NCBI GenBank assembly: GCA_949752745.1
Contig: OX457025.1
Location: 97,219,804-97,283,803 of the forward strand
Direction: 5' to 3'
Length of the DNA stretch: 64,000 nucleotides
Source of the DNA: Protula sp. h YS-2021
Taxonomy: Eukaryota > Annelida > Polychaeta > Sabellida > Serpulidae
In this document: one piece after another, positions 48,201 through 61,433 of the stretch
Numbering within the stretch: position 1 is the first letter of the stretch
Layout of the letters: each line of letters begins with the position of its first letter
Program-made: the position numbers and the translations under genes
The notes under the pieces: generated by a model
What the model was told of the DNA's origin: nothing
The model's database searches: none
What the model saw: only the letters and a program-made list of their open reading frames with translations

Positions 48201-49150
48201 TAGTTTAATGGTACAGAATTATACTTTATAAAAATGTCAGGTATCTGGATTTTAGAAATATTTCCACTCATTCTGTTTTTGTGAGGTTCATTTTGGTTAT
48301 ATTGTGAGTTCATTTTGGTTATATTTTCACTTATTGTGTAAACAAATTGCTTGGATATGGTGTGCATACCAGTCTCATAAGAAATTATAGAATTCCCTTT
48401 TCACTTCATTGATAAACCACTGTGGCATCTACACTTCGTGGCAAAATAATTTGAATAATAGCGATTTTGCCTTTCAGTGACAACAAATACCTCAAGTATT
48501 AAATGCCTTTTTCATTACACGAAGCTTTTTCTTTGATATTAATTAAAATATTAAATATACCGCCCTTAGTCCCCTTTATGGGGAAATATTTTCTCCCAGT
48601 GAACTGAATTTATCCCACCTCTGTTTGTAGCATTTTAGTTTTGCTTAGATAAAATTTTGATACATGATACCAAAGAACAACGGCTAACTGTTAATTTTGT
48701 AAAAGCAAATAAATAATTATATAACAAGAGCAATCGTAATTGCCATATCCCTCGCCGTGGGTGTAATTAGTAAGGCGGTGCTGTACCTCGCACTTAAACT
48801 AAGTAGATAAAACATCAGTTCATAAATAAATGTAGTATAATGTGCAAAAGAGGAGAGATTCGAAAATTACCTGAACCAAGTGTCGTTGTAGAAAATGTAG
48901 TTTCCGGTGTTTTGCTATGCATTGAAATGAGAACCGAATCCGGCGAATATTTTAGAGTTATCGTCTAGAAAACAAAATACACATTGAGATCCGGATTTTG
49001 GGTTTCTAAGTCTAATTACAGATCCAGATGGGCTACGATCCGATCAAAACCCCAAAAGGCACATCTAAATAAACATAAATAAATTATTGTTCACAACTTT
49101 ATACCCATATGTTCATTTATGTTTTCCTACACCAAGAAGTAGATGAAACA
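45280..49150. other. Right copy of the segmental duplication, non-coding part
   Basis: No gene seen. From about 46.02 kb it resembles 22.35 kb onward with many indels. A degenerate minisatellite like that at 25.3 kb lies at 47190-47370. It precedes the 3' end of the intact LRAT gene. Confidence 0.6.
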
Positions 49151-49210
49151 CCTTTCTTGCTAAAACAATTCAATCTATGTAGCCTTAATACCAAATGGCG
49201 TCTTAAATGC

Positions 49211-50193
49211 TCATACAGACTGTGGCATCATTTGTGTAATAGAGTTTTCAATTAACTTGGTGTTCTGTTGCATCTTGGCTAAGATTTTGTCAAAATAGAT
49301 CTTTGTGGTGGAAGGTTTAACTTCATAAAGCCCAACAAATGCCTTTCGACACTTATTTCTGTCGAGGATGCGTCGCACAGAACGCATAGCAAATGTTGTT
49401 AAAGCAGTGCCAACAATACCGACAAAAAGCGAAACGAAGAACAGTCCAATGCTGACGCCAACAGGTACAACCGGAAGTGCAACTGCGGTCATTGCTAAGG
49501 ATTTGAGTAACGTTCCTACCAGTCCAATAATGATTCGTGTCTTCTTATGGTCTGCCCAATCATGATTTATGTCCCACAATATCATGAGAATTTCTATGGG
49601 AAACGGTATAAAAAAGCCAACTGCGTGCAAAGAGCTGGTAAGTGTCTTTAGTCCTGCGGCGATGGCCTTGTCCCCACCAACTTTCGCTCCTGCTGTTAAA
49701 CCGAACTTAAGTTTAGCTGCAACTGCGTCATCGACGGCACCAGCTAGTGACGTAGTGCATATTTTTGTAGACAACCTGATGAATAATTCCTTAAGAAAAG
49801 CAAAGAAACCTCTCGCTTGAGCTTCAAGGCCTTCGCTATTAGCAGCATAATTTTGGCAACTATTGGTCAAGACATTGTATCCTCCAGTTTCACCTACTTG
49901 TTTTGCTGCCTCCGCTAGTAGCCTTTCAGGATTTTCTGCTGGTTTGTGTGTAATCTTGTAAACCGGATCCTCACCGTTGAATATCTGAACCCGTGAAAGG
50001 GTTTTGAATGTCTTACCGGTTGCTTTTGAACCTTGATTTACAGTAAACTCATAGACTTCTATTTCATTTGGGCCCAGAACTTCTTTAACTAAAGCATGAT
50101 GATCATAGGTGGGCCATCTTGTCCAGGATACCTGGTCTCCAGGCTTCAGCATTTCGTGACTTAAAACAAGAATTCTTGTCACCACGGTTGTCT
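49211..50193 (-). CDS. LRAT-domain protein, terminal exon with complete LRAT domain and hydrophobic tail (right copy)
   Basis: One exon with both LRAT halves. Numbering the open frame from 50245: Lys-Pro-Gly-Asp opens the domain at 34-37, the conserved His is 49/50, and the catalytic Cys is 130 in Asn-Ser-Cys-Gln-Asn-Tyr. LRAT-fold enzymes (NlpC/P60 clan) are thiol acyltransferases or phospholipases. After an Ala-rich linker come hydrophobic stretches at about 208-226, 237-257 and 260-287, probably anchoring it in a membrane, then a basic tail. The acceptor tttatccag at 50194 gives a two-base start that fits the upstream exon. A Met at 50152 could begin a single-domain protein. Of the units seen, only this one keeps both His and Cys. 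Confidence 0.85.
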
Positions 50194-50518
50194 CTGGATA
50201 AAGCAAAATGTTTCCAACACATTGAGAAATTTGAAATACATACACTTATTACAATCTTGGCATTGAGTATGGCACTGACTAGCAAAACACTGGTTAAATA
50301 ATTCACTAACTAGGCAATTAGAAAATTCTAACTATTATTTTTAAAAAATCTATTCTTTTCTTATTACAGCTAAGCAATAAATTGAAAATTTTTGCACCCA
50401 TCTGTTTTATGCTTTAATTATCAATACGTTATTTAAACCATTAATTACTAATAAATTAACAATGCATGACTTAATTTATTTTAATCTATTTTATGCATTG
50501 AAAATAACTATAATTTAC

Positions 50519-50697
50519 TGGTTTTCCCGGTTTTGCACCATTTTGCAAATTTCATGCCGTCGTTGTCAAACGGATGGTATTTCTGTTCTGTTAATCTGCT
50601 CTGCGCCAGGCTTACAACAGTGTCACTATCAAAGGCGGAGTTGTAGATGGCTCGCTTGAATCGCCTTTGCCTTTGAATTTTGAAACACTTCACTCCC
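50519..50697 (-). CDS. LRAT-like exon d second half (right copy)
   Basis: 179 bases; acceptor tttacttttcag, donor GTAAAT. It encodes a basic start, a helix and the closing Met-Lys-Phe-Ala-Lys-Trp-Cys-Lys-Thr-Gly. Three residues before the aromatic, where LRAT enzymes have Cys, there is Gly. It begins with one base and ends with one base of split codons, as all second halves here do. Probably a catalytically dead structural unit. Confidence 0.7.
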
Positions 50698-50852
50698 CTG
50701 AAAAGTAAATGAAAAAATGTTCACTTCCAGAACAGAGACATGGAAATATGATCGGTATAACTGAATTATATTATACTGCTATTCATAGTACTGCTTAACA
50801 AAAATTTACACAGGTACTAACGGATAAAACTTTTGGATGAACAGTTGCTCAC

Positions 50853-50994
50853 CTGCATTTGTTGGCTATGCATGTGACAGAGGTCCGTTGTAGATCAATA
50901 TGCTCAACAATCGCACTCGTATTCCTGTGACCCCATTTGATATGATCGCCCACTCGTACACGGTTAATAAATGTATCCTCCCAATGTATTTCGT
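50853..50994 (-). CDS. LRAT-like exon d first half (right copy)
   Basis: 142 bases with donor GTGAGC. It encodes Arg-Val-Gly-Asp-His-Ile-Lys-Trp-Gly followed by Thr-Ser-Ala-Ile-Val; the His of the usual His-Gly-Ile-Val is replaced by Ser. The acceptor is unusual: cactggag, where the left copy has aacagga. Either the downstream GAG is used, or the exon is skipped. Starts with two bases, ends with two. Confidence 0.65.
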
Positions 50995-51170
50995 CTCCAG
51001 TGAAACAATCACCATTGCATTAACTTGTGTATTTATTGAAAATATACTTCGGTGTATTTGTCCAAGGCTTATTTAGAAATTAGTTGACAGAGCAGCAATT
51101 ATCGTGTGTTATCATGACTATAAATTAACCCTTATCCAACTAAATGGTTTAGTACATCAACGATTATTAA

Positions 51171-52765
<1,595 letters not shown>

Positions 52766-52807
52766 TGTGTTTTTTAAGTAGTTGTGTGTGTTTGCATGTT
52801 TTAGTAC

Positions 52808-52986
52808 CTCTTTTACAGAGCATCACAAAGTCGATCTCGTTGCTTACAAATGCCTTGACCCTGTCGATACCGACGAGAGAGAGAGCTTTTTTCACCGCGC
52901 TGCCGCTGTCTACACATGAGGAGTATGCAGCAACAGAGATTGCTGTCTCCTTTGTTGTAAGCAAATGCTCAAATTTTTTGATAACA
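52808..52986 (-). CDS. LRAT-like exon c second half (right copy)
   Basis: 179 bases; acceptor catcaattacag, donor GTACTA (not a strong match). It ends Asn-Glu-Ile-Asp-Phe-Val-Met-Leu-Cys-Lys-Arg-Gly; the catalytic Cys position is Glu. One codon longer than its counterpart at 30369-30544 and open throughout. Confidence 0.7.
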
Positions 52987-53492
52987 CTGTAATTGATGTG
53001 CAATTTTACAGTTAGTTGAGAAGTGCTGTTTTTAAATCCGTTTTTCAACATTTTCGATATTAATGCTTCCTATCAATTTGTGTTTATTGATGCTACATAA
53101 TAATGCTATTTTTAAATGCTCGTAATCCTCTCTCATTTTTCTGTACTATAGTTATTTTTGAAAGCTAACTAAATTTAGCCGTGGGTGTAGTTTAGGATGC
53201 TATTAGACAGTTCGCGTGCGGCTGCATATGGTTTTCAGAGACTCAAATGGTACTCAGGTTTGAATAGATTTTCATTATCCATGATTACAGAGTTAACTAA
53301 CGGGGAGCACTTCAATGAGCACGAGACTCTGTAATCAATAAACTAATGGCATTTCAACACCTCTGAATGACAATAGCATCTCAAACCTAACACCGATTGA
53401 CTAGCATTAGACAGATCCTACATAATAGTTCAATAGAAGAACACCATATTAAAATCAAATAAAATTTATGTTTATACAAGAAGAAAACTTAC

Positions 53493-53709
53493 AGTTTGTT
53501 ATGTTCCGTCCGACACCCAATCAGAGTGATTTTAGCACCGGTCACGCGCTCTACAATGCTGTGTGGAACACCTTCGCTTTCACTGTATACATGATCACCG
53601 CGGCAAAGTTCACCGATACCTTTGCTTTTCCATTTTGTGATTACGTTAATATTGTATTGTCGTGTCGTGGGGGGATATTCATTGACCGGTGTCTGCTTCA
53701 GTCCTTCTC
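53493..53709 (-). CDS. LRAT-like exon c first half (right copy)
   Basis: 217 bases, equal in length to 30954-31170. Donor GTAAGT. It has a 35-residue polar lead, then Cys-Arg-Gly-Asp-His-Val and Pro-His-Ser-Ile-Val-Glu, so the LRAT His is kept. It ends Leu-Ile-Gly-Cys plus six residues. It begins with two and ends with two bases of split codons. Confidence 0.75.
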
Positions 53710-54122
53710 CTGTATTTCATTTGCAAATGTTTATTGTTGCTCTTTAACTCATTAATACACTGAAGCAAATGGTTCAGGAATCACACTATCAATCTCACTC
53801 AGTTTGTTTGTTTGTTTGTTTATTTAGTGTTTAACGTCTGGTTCACCAAATGGAATGGGTATATAAGGACGTACTTGCTAAAGAAACAAGTAGGAAAAAA
53901 GAAGGACTTTTTCCAGCTACCTACGTTTCATTTGAAGATTTTTATAATTTATTGCTTTGAAAATAACAAAATTACTTTTTATCGGGCGTCAATTATTTGC
54001 CACCTTAAATTGCCTGGTTAAGAAGACTTGTGGAAAAGGTTCAGTTAGCTTACTATCTGTACAAGGATCATGAAATAGGTGAAATAGCAATTTTAATCGG
54101 CATTTCATAGCGACTGTTTTAC

Positions 54123-54292
54123 CTGAATATCCTTTTCGACAGAATTCGGCAAACTCCAAGTCGCTACTGAAAGAGGTGCCCTCCACACCAAGAAGGCTGC
54201 GTGCAAGACTTCTTGAATCCTCTACGGTACAGCAGGTATTATATACTGCATAGGCAAATTTACTACCTCTGCATAACTTTGTATCTATTGAT
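54123..54292 (-). CDS. LRAT-like exon b second half (right copy)
   Basis: 170 bases; acceptor catgtttcag, donor GTAAAA. Open, with a Tyr-Asn-Thr-Cys-Cys-Thr block and an end Asp-Leu-Glu-Phe-Ala-Glu-Phe-Cys-Arg-Lys-Gly; Asp sits where the catalytic Cys should be. The left copy of this exon has a frame-shifting deletion. Confidence 0.7.
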
Positions 54293-55525
54293 CTGAAACA
54301 TGATTTTGAGAATGTATGCTTAGTGTTTCACTTTTGCATATTTTGTCTTCACCGAAGAAGTGTAACCATAAGCGTTAGTGTAAGTGATATATCGGATTAC
54401 GGTCAAATGTTTGTCTGTTTGTCATATGTTGTTACTTAAAGATAAGCAAGAATCAAGTGACCGTGCCCAGGTGCCGTTAACAATAATAAGATATGAACTA
54501 TCATTGCGCTGCAAATCTAGGTTTTGTTCATACCGAAAACGCCATCCTAGCTAAATCAGATGAGCTTCGAAGCAAAATGTGTAATTTGTATCATATCATT
54601 TAAGAAACAAGGGTCCTTCAATTGTTGACAGATTTCAAAAATGATAATTTGACCCATCTGCAAGATATTTATTTTCTCTCTGTAAGGCTTAAAAATTTGC
54701 CATGTTTGTTTGATGTTAAACGCCCACGTCAGATACTCTGGAGGCTACATTAGAAAGTAGGTGTTAAATGGAAAGGAAGAATGAAGAAAGAATTAAAACA
54801 GGACTAGATAGAAGGAAATTGCGATTATTCGAATCCTATTTTATTCAATCCGATTTGTGAGTTTTTTCATTCCCCTATTAACAAAATACGACGTTTCATT
54901 CCCGCATAAAATACCTCTTCAATGTTTCAAAAGACTAAGCCTAATGATTTCTAAGACTTTGTGTAAAAACTCCAAGGTTCAAAACCTCTAAAATTTTCTG
55001 CGTTCATTTTATACTCAATATGAAACTATTACTACTTTTCACATTTACAATAAATATATGCAAAACGTGTAAATTTTATCAAATCTTTTCTGTTTTCAAG
55101 AAGCCATGTTAAGAAGCACTGTTATTCTGTAACACATTGCTTAATTATTATTCGAGACTTTCCCAGCAAAAAAGCATTGGAGGATTTAAAAATATTTAGT
55201 GCACGGACGTAACACTGAAAAACAACGTACATTTTTATCACTATTTTATAAATATTTGAGGGAATTATATCAATGTCATTTCATTTCTTTGTAGCGACAT
55301 AAACAAGATATTAATAAAAAATATTTTCACGTCATTAACACTAAGGAGCCAGTTTAAAGTATGCAGACTCAAAATGTATACTACTTACAAGATAACAAAT
55401 ATTCATCTATACTTCGGTGTACAGTAAGTTTATGTATTTTGTGTCGACTTATTCTTTCGTATAGAATGAATGAAACAAAAATTATTAGAATGTGTGTAAA
55501 TAAATAAATAAAACGCTGGCGTCAC

Positions 55526-55676
55526 CTGCTGTCTCTATTATACTTAATGTAACTGACACTTTGTCTGGGTAAGTTGACCACATCAACAATGCCATGAGGT
55601 GTAGAGTTATCACATTTGATATGGTCTCCCGGTTGCAGTCTTGTGATATAAACTTTCTCCCAAGACATGTATTTCC
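55526..55676 (-). CDS. LRAT-like exon b first half (right copy)
   Basis: 151 bases; acceptor ttatttaacccag, donor GTGACG. It encodes Leu-Gln-Pro-Gly-Asp-His-Ile-Lys-Cys and Pro-His-Gly-Ile-Val-Asp, keeping the LRAT His. The phases join it to the exon at 55982-56157 upstream and to 54123-54292 downstream. Confidence 0.75.
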
Positions 55677-55981
55677 CTGGGTTAAATAAATATATACAAA
55701 TACATATTTATATTGTTGTGAAAATTGATTCTATCTACAGGTGGTGAATAACAAAAAATAAATAAATAAAGTAAACACATGGTAAAATAAAATAAAAATG
55801 TTCCATTTCAATTCATCACATTAAATAAAATTTCATAAGATGGACGATAAATGGACGATATAGTACCCATCAAAATCTTCTTTATTTCACTTGTTGACGC
55901 ATGAGTTTTAATTTCGTTTGGCAATTTAAGTGCTGAACAAGTAACCGTTAACTTAGTGAATTCGTGTAAATGGTAACATAC

Positions 55982-56157
55982 CCGTCTTGCACCACATTGC
56001 AAAGTTGGCTGGATTTGAAACATTGTCGACATCCTTACTTGTCCCTAATTTACCAACGGCTCTGTTTACCACTGTGGCGCTGTCACTTGATCCTACATAC
56101 TTGGCTTTTTCTACCGTAGCCTCTTTATCAAGATCAACAAATGTACGCTTCAATCTT
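55982..56157 (-). CDS. LRAT-like exon a second half (right copy), first exon visible
   Basis: 176 bases; acceptor ttttttttcag, donor GTATGT. It ends [12 protein letters not shown] with Pro at the catalytic Cys position. It needs an upstream first-half exon ending with two bases of a codon. None was found up to 59 kb, where Polinton-like sequence begins, so the gene is either 5'-truncated or its start lies beyond the window. Confidence 0.7.
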
Positions 56158-56244
56158 CTGAAAAAAAAACAAAATAAACAAACAATAGAATGTACACATA
56201 AAAGTCTTGAAGTCACTGTTTTGTTAGAGACATTTCACCAAAAA

Positions 56245-56378
<134 letters not shown>

Positions 56379-56379
56379 G

Positions 56380-57960
56380 CCCTGGGAAAATTTGTTTTGT
56401 TGCAACTCTCAAAAGCGATATTCCATGAGCGATGTTAAGAAGCACTGTTATTCTGTGATTACGGCACCGATGATATTCGTCTGTATATGTGGTCAGTTCA
56501 CTTATTTATTCCCCACAGAATGTGGGGATTATATGCGATTGACCGTATGTCGATCTGTCGGCCTGTCATCAACAGCTTGTTAAAACGATAACTTAAAAAC
56601 TGCTGCAAGGATTTTAATGAAACTTTGTATGTAGCGTCTATGGGAACAATCACAGATCGGTTTTGTAAATGGGCCAGGTTCGTTGAAAGGAAAATGCACC
56701 AACTGGACTTAAAAAATTTCAGTTCTTGATTGACTATTGTTAACACGACATCTCAAGAACAACTTAGTATGTAGCTTCTATGGGAACTAGCAAGGATAGG
56801 TAAAAAGTTGACTGGACAGAAATTCCAAATTTTAGTTAATATAAAATAGAGTGAAACAGTATTCTAGATGTCCAAAGGTTGGTTACCATTGACAAAATGG
56901 ACGGGATTAAATAACGGGATTAAATAACGGAGCTAAACTCCATCACTCTCTCACAATATTATAGCACACATTTTCTTGGTTAGTCTCGCTATTCCAGTGT
57001 CCCAGTGATACCATTTTTGACATTGTAAGTACTGAATGGATATATTATGGGGAAGATAATGACGCTGGGTGCTTTGTCACAGGGATAGATCATGGGGATG
57101 AGCAATTTCTTTGGATTTGAACACGCGTGGATAGCCTGTGAACGAACCGCGCAGATCATGGTGACCGACAACGGCCCCCTTGGTGACCGAATCCCCCTGG
57201 TCACCGACCGCTCCCTGGAGACTGATCCCCCCATCACCGATGACTGACCAACTCCCCGATGACCGACCGCCCCCCTCCCCGTTGACCGCCCCCCCCCGGT
57301 GTTCGGTCCCCTCTCCTCGGTGACCGACCGCGCCTCCCCCCGATCACCGGTCCCTCTCCCCGATATGACTTATGGTCATATTTCCATTGTTTCCATGGTA
57401 TGTGGAACTCCTAAAAACAGATCTCTAGTATGCTTATTGGATAGTAACTAACGTTGTGTCGTGAGAAGACGTTTTTGCTACGCCTGTAATAAACGTGCAA
57501 TAGGTAAGTCAAACAATGCGACGAGAGAACAACATTTGTACATGGGTCAGGAAAATGTTTAGTTAGAATCGACATCTGAACAGCGACAACCATACAACTT
57601 TTGATCATCTGGTTACCCATCCCACCCAACCTACCCACCCCCTTTTTAAGAGAGCTGAAATAGCTGTGTATAAGTGGCCACTATTTCAACGGTCAATAAT
57701 ATCAGTTCTCACAGGACAACAAGCAATTACAGCGGTTAAAAAGATAGGATAATAAAGTTATGTAGGAAAGAATAAATCTTGCAGTGGCAAAAATAGTGCG
57801 AAATGGATAAAAAAAGTCAAACAACAAAACGCTCCAAGTTTTCTGAAGGAAAAGAAGAGGAACAAGTGGGTCAGTGAAAATGACCCCCGCCGGCGTACAA
57901 TCCCAGTATTTGATTTTGTTAGTTTCGATTACAACCCTTCGTATCATATTCGTGAATTTT
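56380..57960. other. Non-coding stretch with simple and interspersed repeats
   Basis: No gene. At 56.6-56.8 kb two related sentences (atgtagcgtctatgggaac near 56630 and atgtagcttctatgggaac near 56770) look like a diverged tandem repeat. A C-rich tract with many gaccgacc/cccgatgacc words occupies 57163-57362. Confidence 0.5.
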
Positions 57961-57965
57961 AAAAT

Positions 57966-58672
57966 TCCAGCTGGGCCAATGTCCTTGGGACAACGTGGTT
58001 CATTTACAATACCAATTCTTGTTACCACCCATACTACCTATGTGTCTAACATTTTGCCAATTGTTTAAAAAAATGTAGGCTTGAGTGTGTTAGCAAAACT
58101 CATTCCAGTATGTAAGGGTTGTGAAAATTTCTGAGGTTCAGCTGGGCCAATGTCCTTGAGCCGACAGGACTCAGTTACAATACCGACCTTTGTTGGTTCC
58201 ATTACTTCCTATATGTAAAATATTTCAACAATCGATCCAGAAATGTGGGCCTGAGTGTGTTAACAAACTCATTCAAATGAGTAAGGATTGGGAAAATTTG
58301 TAAAGTTCAGCTGGGCCATTGTCCATGGGCCGACATGGCTCATTTACAATACCGATCCTTGCTCGTTCCAGTACTGCTCATATGTACAATATCTTAACAA
58401 TCGGTGGAAAAATGTAGGCTTGAGTGTGTTAACAAACTCATTCGACTGAGAAAGGATTATGAAAATTTGTGAAGTTCAGTTGGGCCAATGTCCTTGGGTC
58501 GACATGGCTCATTTACAATACTGATCCTTGTTCGTTCCAGTACTGCCCATATATACAATATCTTAACAATCGGTGGAAAAATGTAGGCTTGAGTGTGTTA
58601 ACAAAAAACGTGTCGACAGACGGGCAGACGGACAGACAAACCCGAAAACTATAGTCCCCCGGCGGGGGACTA
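57966..58672. repeat. 169-bp tandem repeat, four copies, with a GC palindrome at the end
   Basis: Copies begin at about 57966, 58137, 58306 and 58475 with ttcagctgggcc and contain catttacaataccgatcc and aggcttgagtgtgtt. The last copy runs into acagacgggcagacggacag and then cccccggcgggggact. Identity rises from left to right. This end looks like the terminus of a dispersed mobile repeat rather than a plain satellite. Confidence 0.85.
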
Positions 58673-58689
58673 AAGGTGGTATGTAATTA

Positions 58690-59080
58690 GTTACTTTTGT
58701 TTTGAGGTGATAACAGTACAGTTACATAAATAAATAAAATGATTTTAACCAGTTTAGCAGAGGCAGATAGCCACTTCATAACAGTGACGAAATAAACACT
58801 GAACGAAAATGATATCATAACAAGGTTTGCTTTTGTAAAGATGCTGGCAAAACATTTCCCATATACCTTAATAATGCACCAGAGCGCATAATTAATGAAT
58901 GCGGAATTGTTAAGGAAATGTCTGGAAGATAATAAAATGAAATTAACTGTGTATTATACAGTAATTTTGAAAAGTAAGCCAGAGGAAAAACTGTTAACAA
59001 TGTATCGAAGACAGAATTGAAGTTGAGTCGACGTGCTATATGCTATAAAGATGTAAGTGAAGGAGGGGCAGTGTCTATAG
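58690..59080. other. Non-coding stretch before the right Polinton-like region
   Basis: No gene or repeat seen. The boundary of the element was not recognised here; no terminal inverted repeat is evident. Confidence 0.4.
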
Positions 59081-59087
59081 GGGCTAG

Positions 59088-59201
59088 ATGCTGTTATACT
59101 ATTTTTGCTTGAACTGTATCACACGAGTTCGTCAACAGTTTCGAGTAAATGAAAAGCACAAATGTCCAAACTGTAGAGGGACGTTGACTATAATTGGATA
59201 A
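59088..59201 (+). CDS. Small zinc-ribbon/RING-like ORF
   Basis: 37 codons starting directly after a TAG. It contains Cys-Leu-Asn-Cys and, 15 residues later, Cys-Pro-Asn-Cys-Arg-Gly, a four-cysteine zinc-binding layout with a basic stretch between. It could be a complete mini-protein or the surviving part of a longer viral zinc-finger gene. Function unknown. Confidence 0.4.
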   Translation: MLLYYFCLNCITRVRQQFRVNEKHKCPNCRGTLTIIG

Positions 59202-59384
59202 AGTCAGTATATACGTGGTTTGTATGAGACATTACAGAAGAAGAAGGTATGGGGTATGCAACAGGTGCGCAATGTAATGAAGAGGAGTTAAAAGTCGAAG
59301 AGATGAGACCACCAAGTAAATCGTCATTATGTACCATTAAAGAGTGTAACGGATTTTGGTTCCAATGGGATACGGAAGAAAAGA

Positions 59385-59630
59385 ATGGAAAAAACTGCAC
59401 AGGTATCTGGAACAGCTGTCATTAAAGGCGTGGAAGCAAACACAGAAGTGTTTTACGTTGATCCAAAAGAAAGAATGGCGTCAGAGTTTTACAAGAAAAT
59501 TTTGAATATTTGCTTTTTAATATGGATTATGACGGGTGCACTATGTGATGTAGGGCTACCGAATAGATGTAAATCAACATATTGCTATACTTGTGAATTC
59601 GATGATGTACTACCGATACATCTAAAGTAG
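59385..59630 (+). pseudogene. Zinc-ribbon segment, first copy (damaged)
   Basis: 81 codons. The second half, with Ala-Leu-Cys-Asp-Val-Gly-Leu-Pro-Asn-Arg-Cys-Lys and Cys-Tyr-Thr-Cys, is repeated at 61541-61733. Compared with that copy, this one has a frame change in the middle and lacks a few codons before the first Cys. It belongs to the rearranged Polinton-like region; the product is unknown. Confidence 0.5.
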
Positions 59631-59751
59631 CATCCTATGAGTAAGAAATGAAAGTGTTACAGAAAGTGATATTGAAGCTGAGTAGGTAAAGCCGAAGCAT
59701 GTGAAGAGTAATATACACCCCTAACGGAAAGCTGCAAAGTCTTCAACCCTT

Positions 59752-60010
59752 TTGTCGTCAAATGAAGATCACATTAAAAGGATATGTTACTGGTGTGGGC
59801 AGTGCAAAGAGCTGTGTTTGGGAAAGAAATATTGCATAAAATGTCGAAACTAAGGTAAAGAATAATCACATTGTCACAGGCCAATGAATGCCGGATCGAT
59901 TTTATGTGTTATCAAATCGCACATGTAATCCCTGTGTTAGAAAACACACAAAATAAAGAGAAAAGCGTCTTGCGGAAACTCAACGCAAGAAACTGTTAAA
60001 ACCCTAGTAA
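59752..60010 (+). pseudogene. Cys-rich protein, first copy (stops)
   Basis: Same protein as 62024-62278 but with stops after Cys-Arg-Asn and further on. It starts with Cys-x-x-Cys-Gly-Gln-Cys and a Tyr-Cys-Ile-Lys-Cys pair. Downstream sequence also matches, so the whole 59.4-60.4 kb segment and 61.5-62.6 kb are direct duplicates. Confidence 0.6.
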
Positions 60011-60199
60011 AATATTGCATAGACGGACAAGGACTTATGTATACAATTATAGATGAACGTGAGCCATATGATGATCCATATGAGAGGATTCAACTAGGTT
60101 AGGACGGGTTGCAGGCGATAGTATATAATACTCCCAAACTTGAGCTTAAGTTAACCGATAAGGTGGATAGTAACATGTTGCTGCATACATTTTGGGGGA

Positions 60200-60403
60200 T
60201 TGTGGCACAGCAAAGATGACATAAACGCAAACTTTGAGAACACTATGAAAGGGAAAAAGGTTGCGTACGCACGGTACTTTGACGTTAATTTTTATGTGAA
60301 TTTAAAGTCATCATACTGGGACATACATATTACGCAGTGGGGGAGAAAGGTGGCAAAACAAAAAGGGGCAAAACAAAGAGACGCAGCCAAAGCGTTTGCC
60401 TAA
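60200..60403 (+). CDS. Unrecognised ORF in the Polinton-like region
   Basis: 67 codons, basic and aromatic, with no domain I can name. A broken version is present at about 62440-62630, which shows it belongs to the duplicated segment. Probably a fragment of a longer viral gene. Confidence 0.3.
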   Translation: MWHSKDDINANFENTMKGKKVAYARYFDVNFYVNLKSSYWDIHITQWGRKVAKQKGAKQRDAAKAFA

Positions 60404-60605
60404 AACGACATGAATGGCAGGATATGTACAAAGCCCTGCAAATTTTACACTACTAAAGTTAACCAGGAAAAAGGCAAAGTAACTAGGATGATAGGTAAGA
60501 AATATTGGGAAAGTTGATAATGATGCTACAACCAGCGTAAAAAGACCCCTTGTATAAAACATAATGTTAACAGAAATAGTTGCAGTAGTGAATAGGTAAA
60601 AAATA

Positions 60606-60803
60606 ATGGCATTGTTTCTTTTATGCACATATATTATAGACGTAACAGCAGTAGACGTAAATGACGTTCCCAGAGCTTCCGCTGTCATTAACATTAATAA
60701 CCTTTGCGCTATTGTGAATCAAAGAATGGAATTTACACTTACAGATCACAGCAGTAGGACTATATCACTTCCTAAACAACAAGTTTTTTTTTCGAATTGT
60801 TAA
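60606..60803 (+). CDS. Unrecognised ORF upstream of the integrase fragment
   Basis: 65 codons, beginning with a hydrophobic stretch followed by Asp-Val-Asn-Asp-Val and Asn-Ile-Asn-Asn-Leu. In the same direction as the integrase fragment and about 100 bases before it. It has no recognisable domain and no copy elsewhere in the window. Confidence 0.25.
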   Translation: MALFLLCTYIIDVTAVDVNDVPRASAVININNLCAIVNQRMEFTLTDHSSRTISLPKQQVFFSNC

Positions 60804-60904
60804 ATAATAGACATACGGTAAATGAACGGTTACAACAAATCACGAGTGCGAAAGATATTGTACTTAAAGACAACATAGTTTAATCAAAGGAGCATTTCGG
60901 GGTT

Positions 60905-61433
60905 CAAAAAAAGTACAGGAAATCTTAAAGAAACGAGGTTATGATGTAAGTTCTTATAAAGTAAGAAAATGGTTGCAAAATCAAGACTCATACAGTTTAA
61001 ATCAACCAGTAAAATACAAGTTGAAAAGGGACAGGGTAGTTACAAAAGGCCCTGATGATATGTGGGACATGGATCTAGCAGATGTAACATATTTATCAAA
61101 ACTCGATAATGGAATCAAATACTTACTTGTTCTTATTGACATATTTTCCCAACATGTGTGGGTCGAACCTCTGAGAGATAAAACGCACAATTCTGTAGTA
61201 CAATGTCTCAAAGACATATTTTAAGAAACACAACGCAGACCGAAACAACTAAGGTCGGACAGCGGATCTGAATTTTAAAAACAGATGGGTAAAAGCTCTA
61301 ACGACAAAGGAAAATATTATTCACTACACAACTAAAATGAAACAAAAGTAAACTTTGCAGAACGTGTTATACGCATACTAAAAGCGATGCTATACAGGTA
61401 TTTTTCACAGTATGAAACATGCACATATACAAA
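60905..61433 (+). pseudogene. Polinton-type integrase, N-terminal and core fragment
   Basis: Retroviral-like integrase of the Polinton/Maverick family, which inserts the element into host DNA. It shows the N-terminal region (Arg-Lys-Trp-Leu-Gln-Asn-Gln-Asp), the start of the core with the first catalytic Asp (Trp-Asp-Met-Asp-Leu-Ala-Asp), Leu-Val-Leu-Ile-Asp-Ile-Phe-Ser, and the second Asp region (Arg-Ser-Asp-Ser-Gly-Ser) after a stop. Lesions: TAA after Lys-Asp-Ile-Phe, an extra T near 61275, and a further frame change near 61340. At 61433 it is cut off and joined to a Cys-rich gene segment. Positions 61081-61433 are the inverse of 63649-64000. Confidence 0.8.
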
